The position numbers and the translations under genes are program-made. Source: Bacteroidetes bacterium UBA5543 (GTDB taxonomy: Bacteria > Bacteroidota > Bacteroidia > Chitinophagales > Chitinophagaceae). From it: a stretch of 5,664 bases of DNA. Under the pieces are notes generated by a model. That model searched no databases. It was given only the letters and a program-made list of their open reading frames with translations, and had not been told where the DNA came from. Shown piece after piece: positions 5,513-5,664 of the stretch. The stretch's first letter is position 1, and each line of letters begins with the position of its first letter. Location: assembly GCA_002423665.1 (NCBI GenBank), contig DINJ01000167.1, forward strand, positions 1,120 through 6,783, read 5' to 3'.

Positions 5513-5664
5513 CGTACTACCAGTGGTAAAGATTCTATTTCGTTGCGCATATAGCCGCTGCGGTTCCAGTGGCGTGTTGGCTGTGTTTTGCCGGCTGCAT
5601 TGGTGGCTTTTACCAGCAGTTGCACTTCGCCACCCTGTGCCGGGGTATAAGTATAATGCCAGCT
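5509..5664 (-). CDS. Molybdopterin-dependent sulfite oxidase (SorA-like), C-terminal fragment cut by the window edge
   Basis: Reading the minus strand from the window end gives 51 in-frame residues and then TGA at 5511-5509. The fragment contains WHYTYTP, VQLLVKATNAAGKTQP, RHWNRSGYMRNEIESL and a final PLVVR. This is the end of the Mo-co oxidoreductase dimerisation domain. The diagnostic pattern is a beta strand with xxVKATxxxGxxQP, then WNRxGYxxN, then a closing strand, as in sulfite oxidases and SorA. The enzyme oxidises sulfite to sulfate at a molybdopterin centre whose domain lies outside this window. The stop overlaps the cytochrome start, forming a pair. The catalytic Cys and the start cannot be seen. 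A broader oxidoreductase of the same fold is possible, but the cytochrome partner favours a sulfite dehydrogenase. Confidence 0.82.
   Translation of the reverse strand, partial: SWHYTYTPAQGGEVQLLVKATNAAGKTQPTRHWNRSGYMRNEIESLPLVVR

Overview
The window looks like a chromosomal segment from a Bacteroidota bacterium. A family such as Chitinophagaceae is plausible, but that is a guess. The evidence is the run of Sec-exported proteins cleaved before Gln (AQ or SQ junctions), the absence of well-spaced Shine-Dalgarno sequences with A-rich leaders before the starts, a signal-peptide beta-barrel protein ending in Phe, and a TTTG/TAnnTTTG-like promoter candidate.

Layout: (1) positions 8-874, minus strand, encode a 288-residue outer-membrane beta-barrel protein of unknown function. 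(2) Positions 875-1187 are a divergent intergenic region. It holds a near-perfect hairpin resembling a REP palindrome, a tandem 10-bp repeat, and a candidate promoter with a Fur-box-like sequence in its spacer. (3) Positions 1188-5149, plus strand, hold a compact three-gene operon with gaps of 11 and 18 bp. It encodes a 627-residue exported protein with TPR-like, charged-linker and coiled-coil segments and a tail of three DFW motifs; a 379-residue exported Sel1-repeat protein; and a 302-residue exported protein whose first ~135 residues are paralogous to the Sel1 protein but whose C-terminal half is unrelated. (4) Positions 5168-5664, minus strand, convergent with the operon, hold a small c-type cytochrome and, overlapping it by ATGA, the last 51 codons of a molybdopterin sulfite oxidase. 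This looks like a SorAB-type sulfite dehydrogenase pair.

The last block is clearly richer in GC (about 57% over 5281-5520 by hand count) than the three-gene operon (about 42% in the first half of gene 3 and about 33% in its second half). The sulfite dehydrogenase pair is the only part with a confident biochemical role: electrons from sulfite would pass to the haem c subunit outside the cytoplasm. The three-gene operon is the part most likely to be undescribed. It combines an exported scaffold-like protein with two exported helical-repeat or adaptor proteins built on a shared N-terminal module, and a beta-barrel gene is transcribed divergently from it. Its function cannot be read from the sequence.
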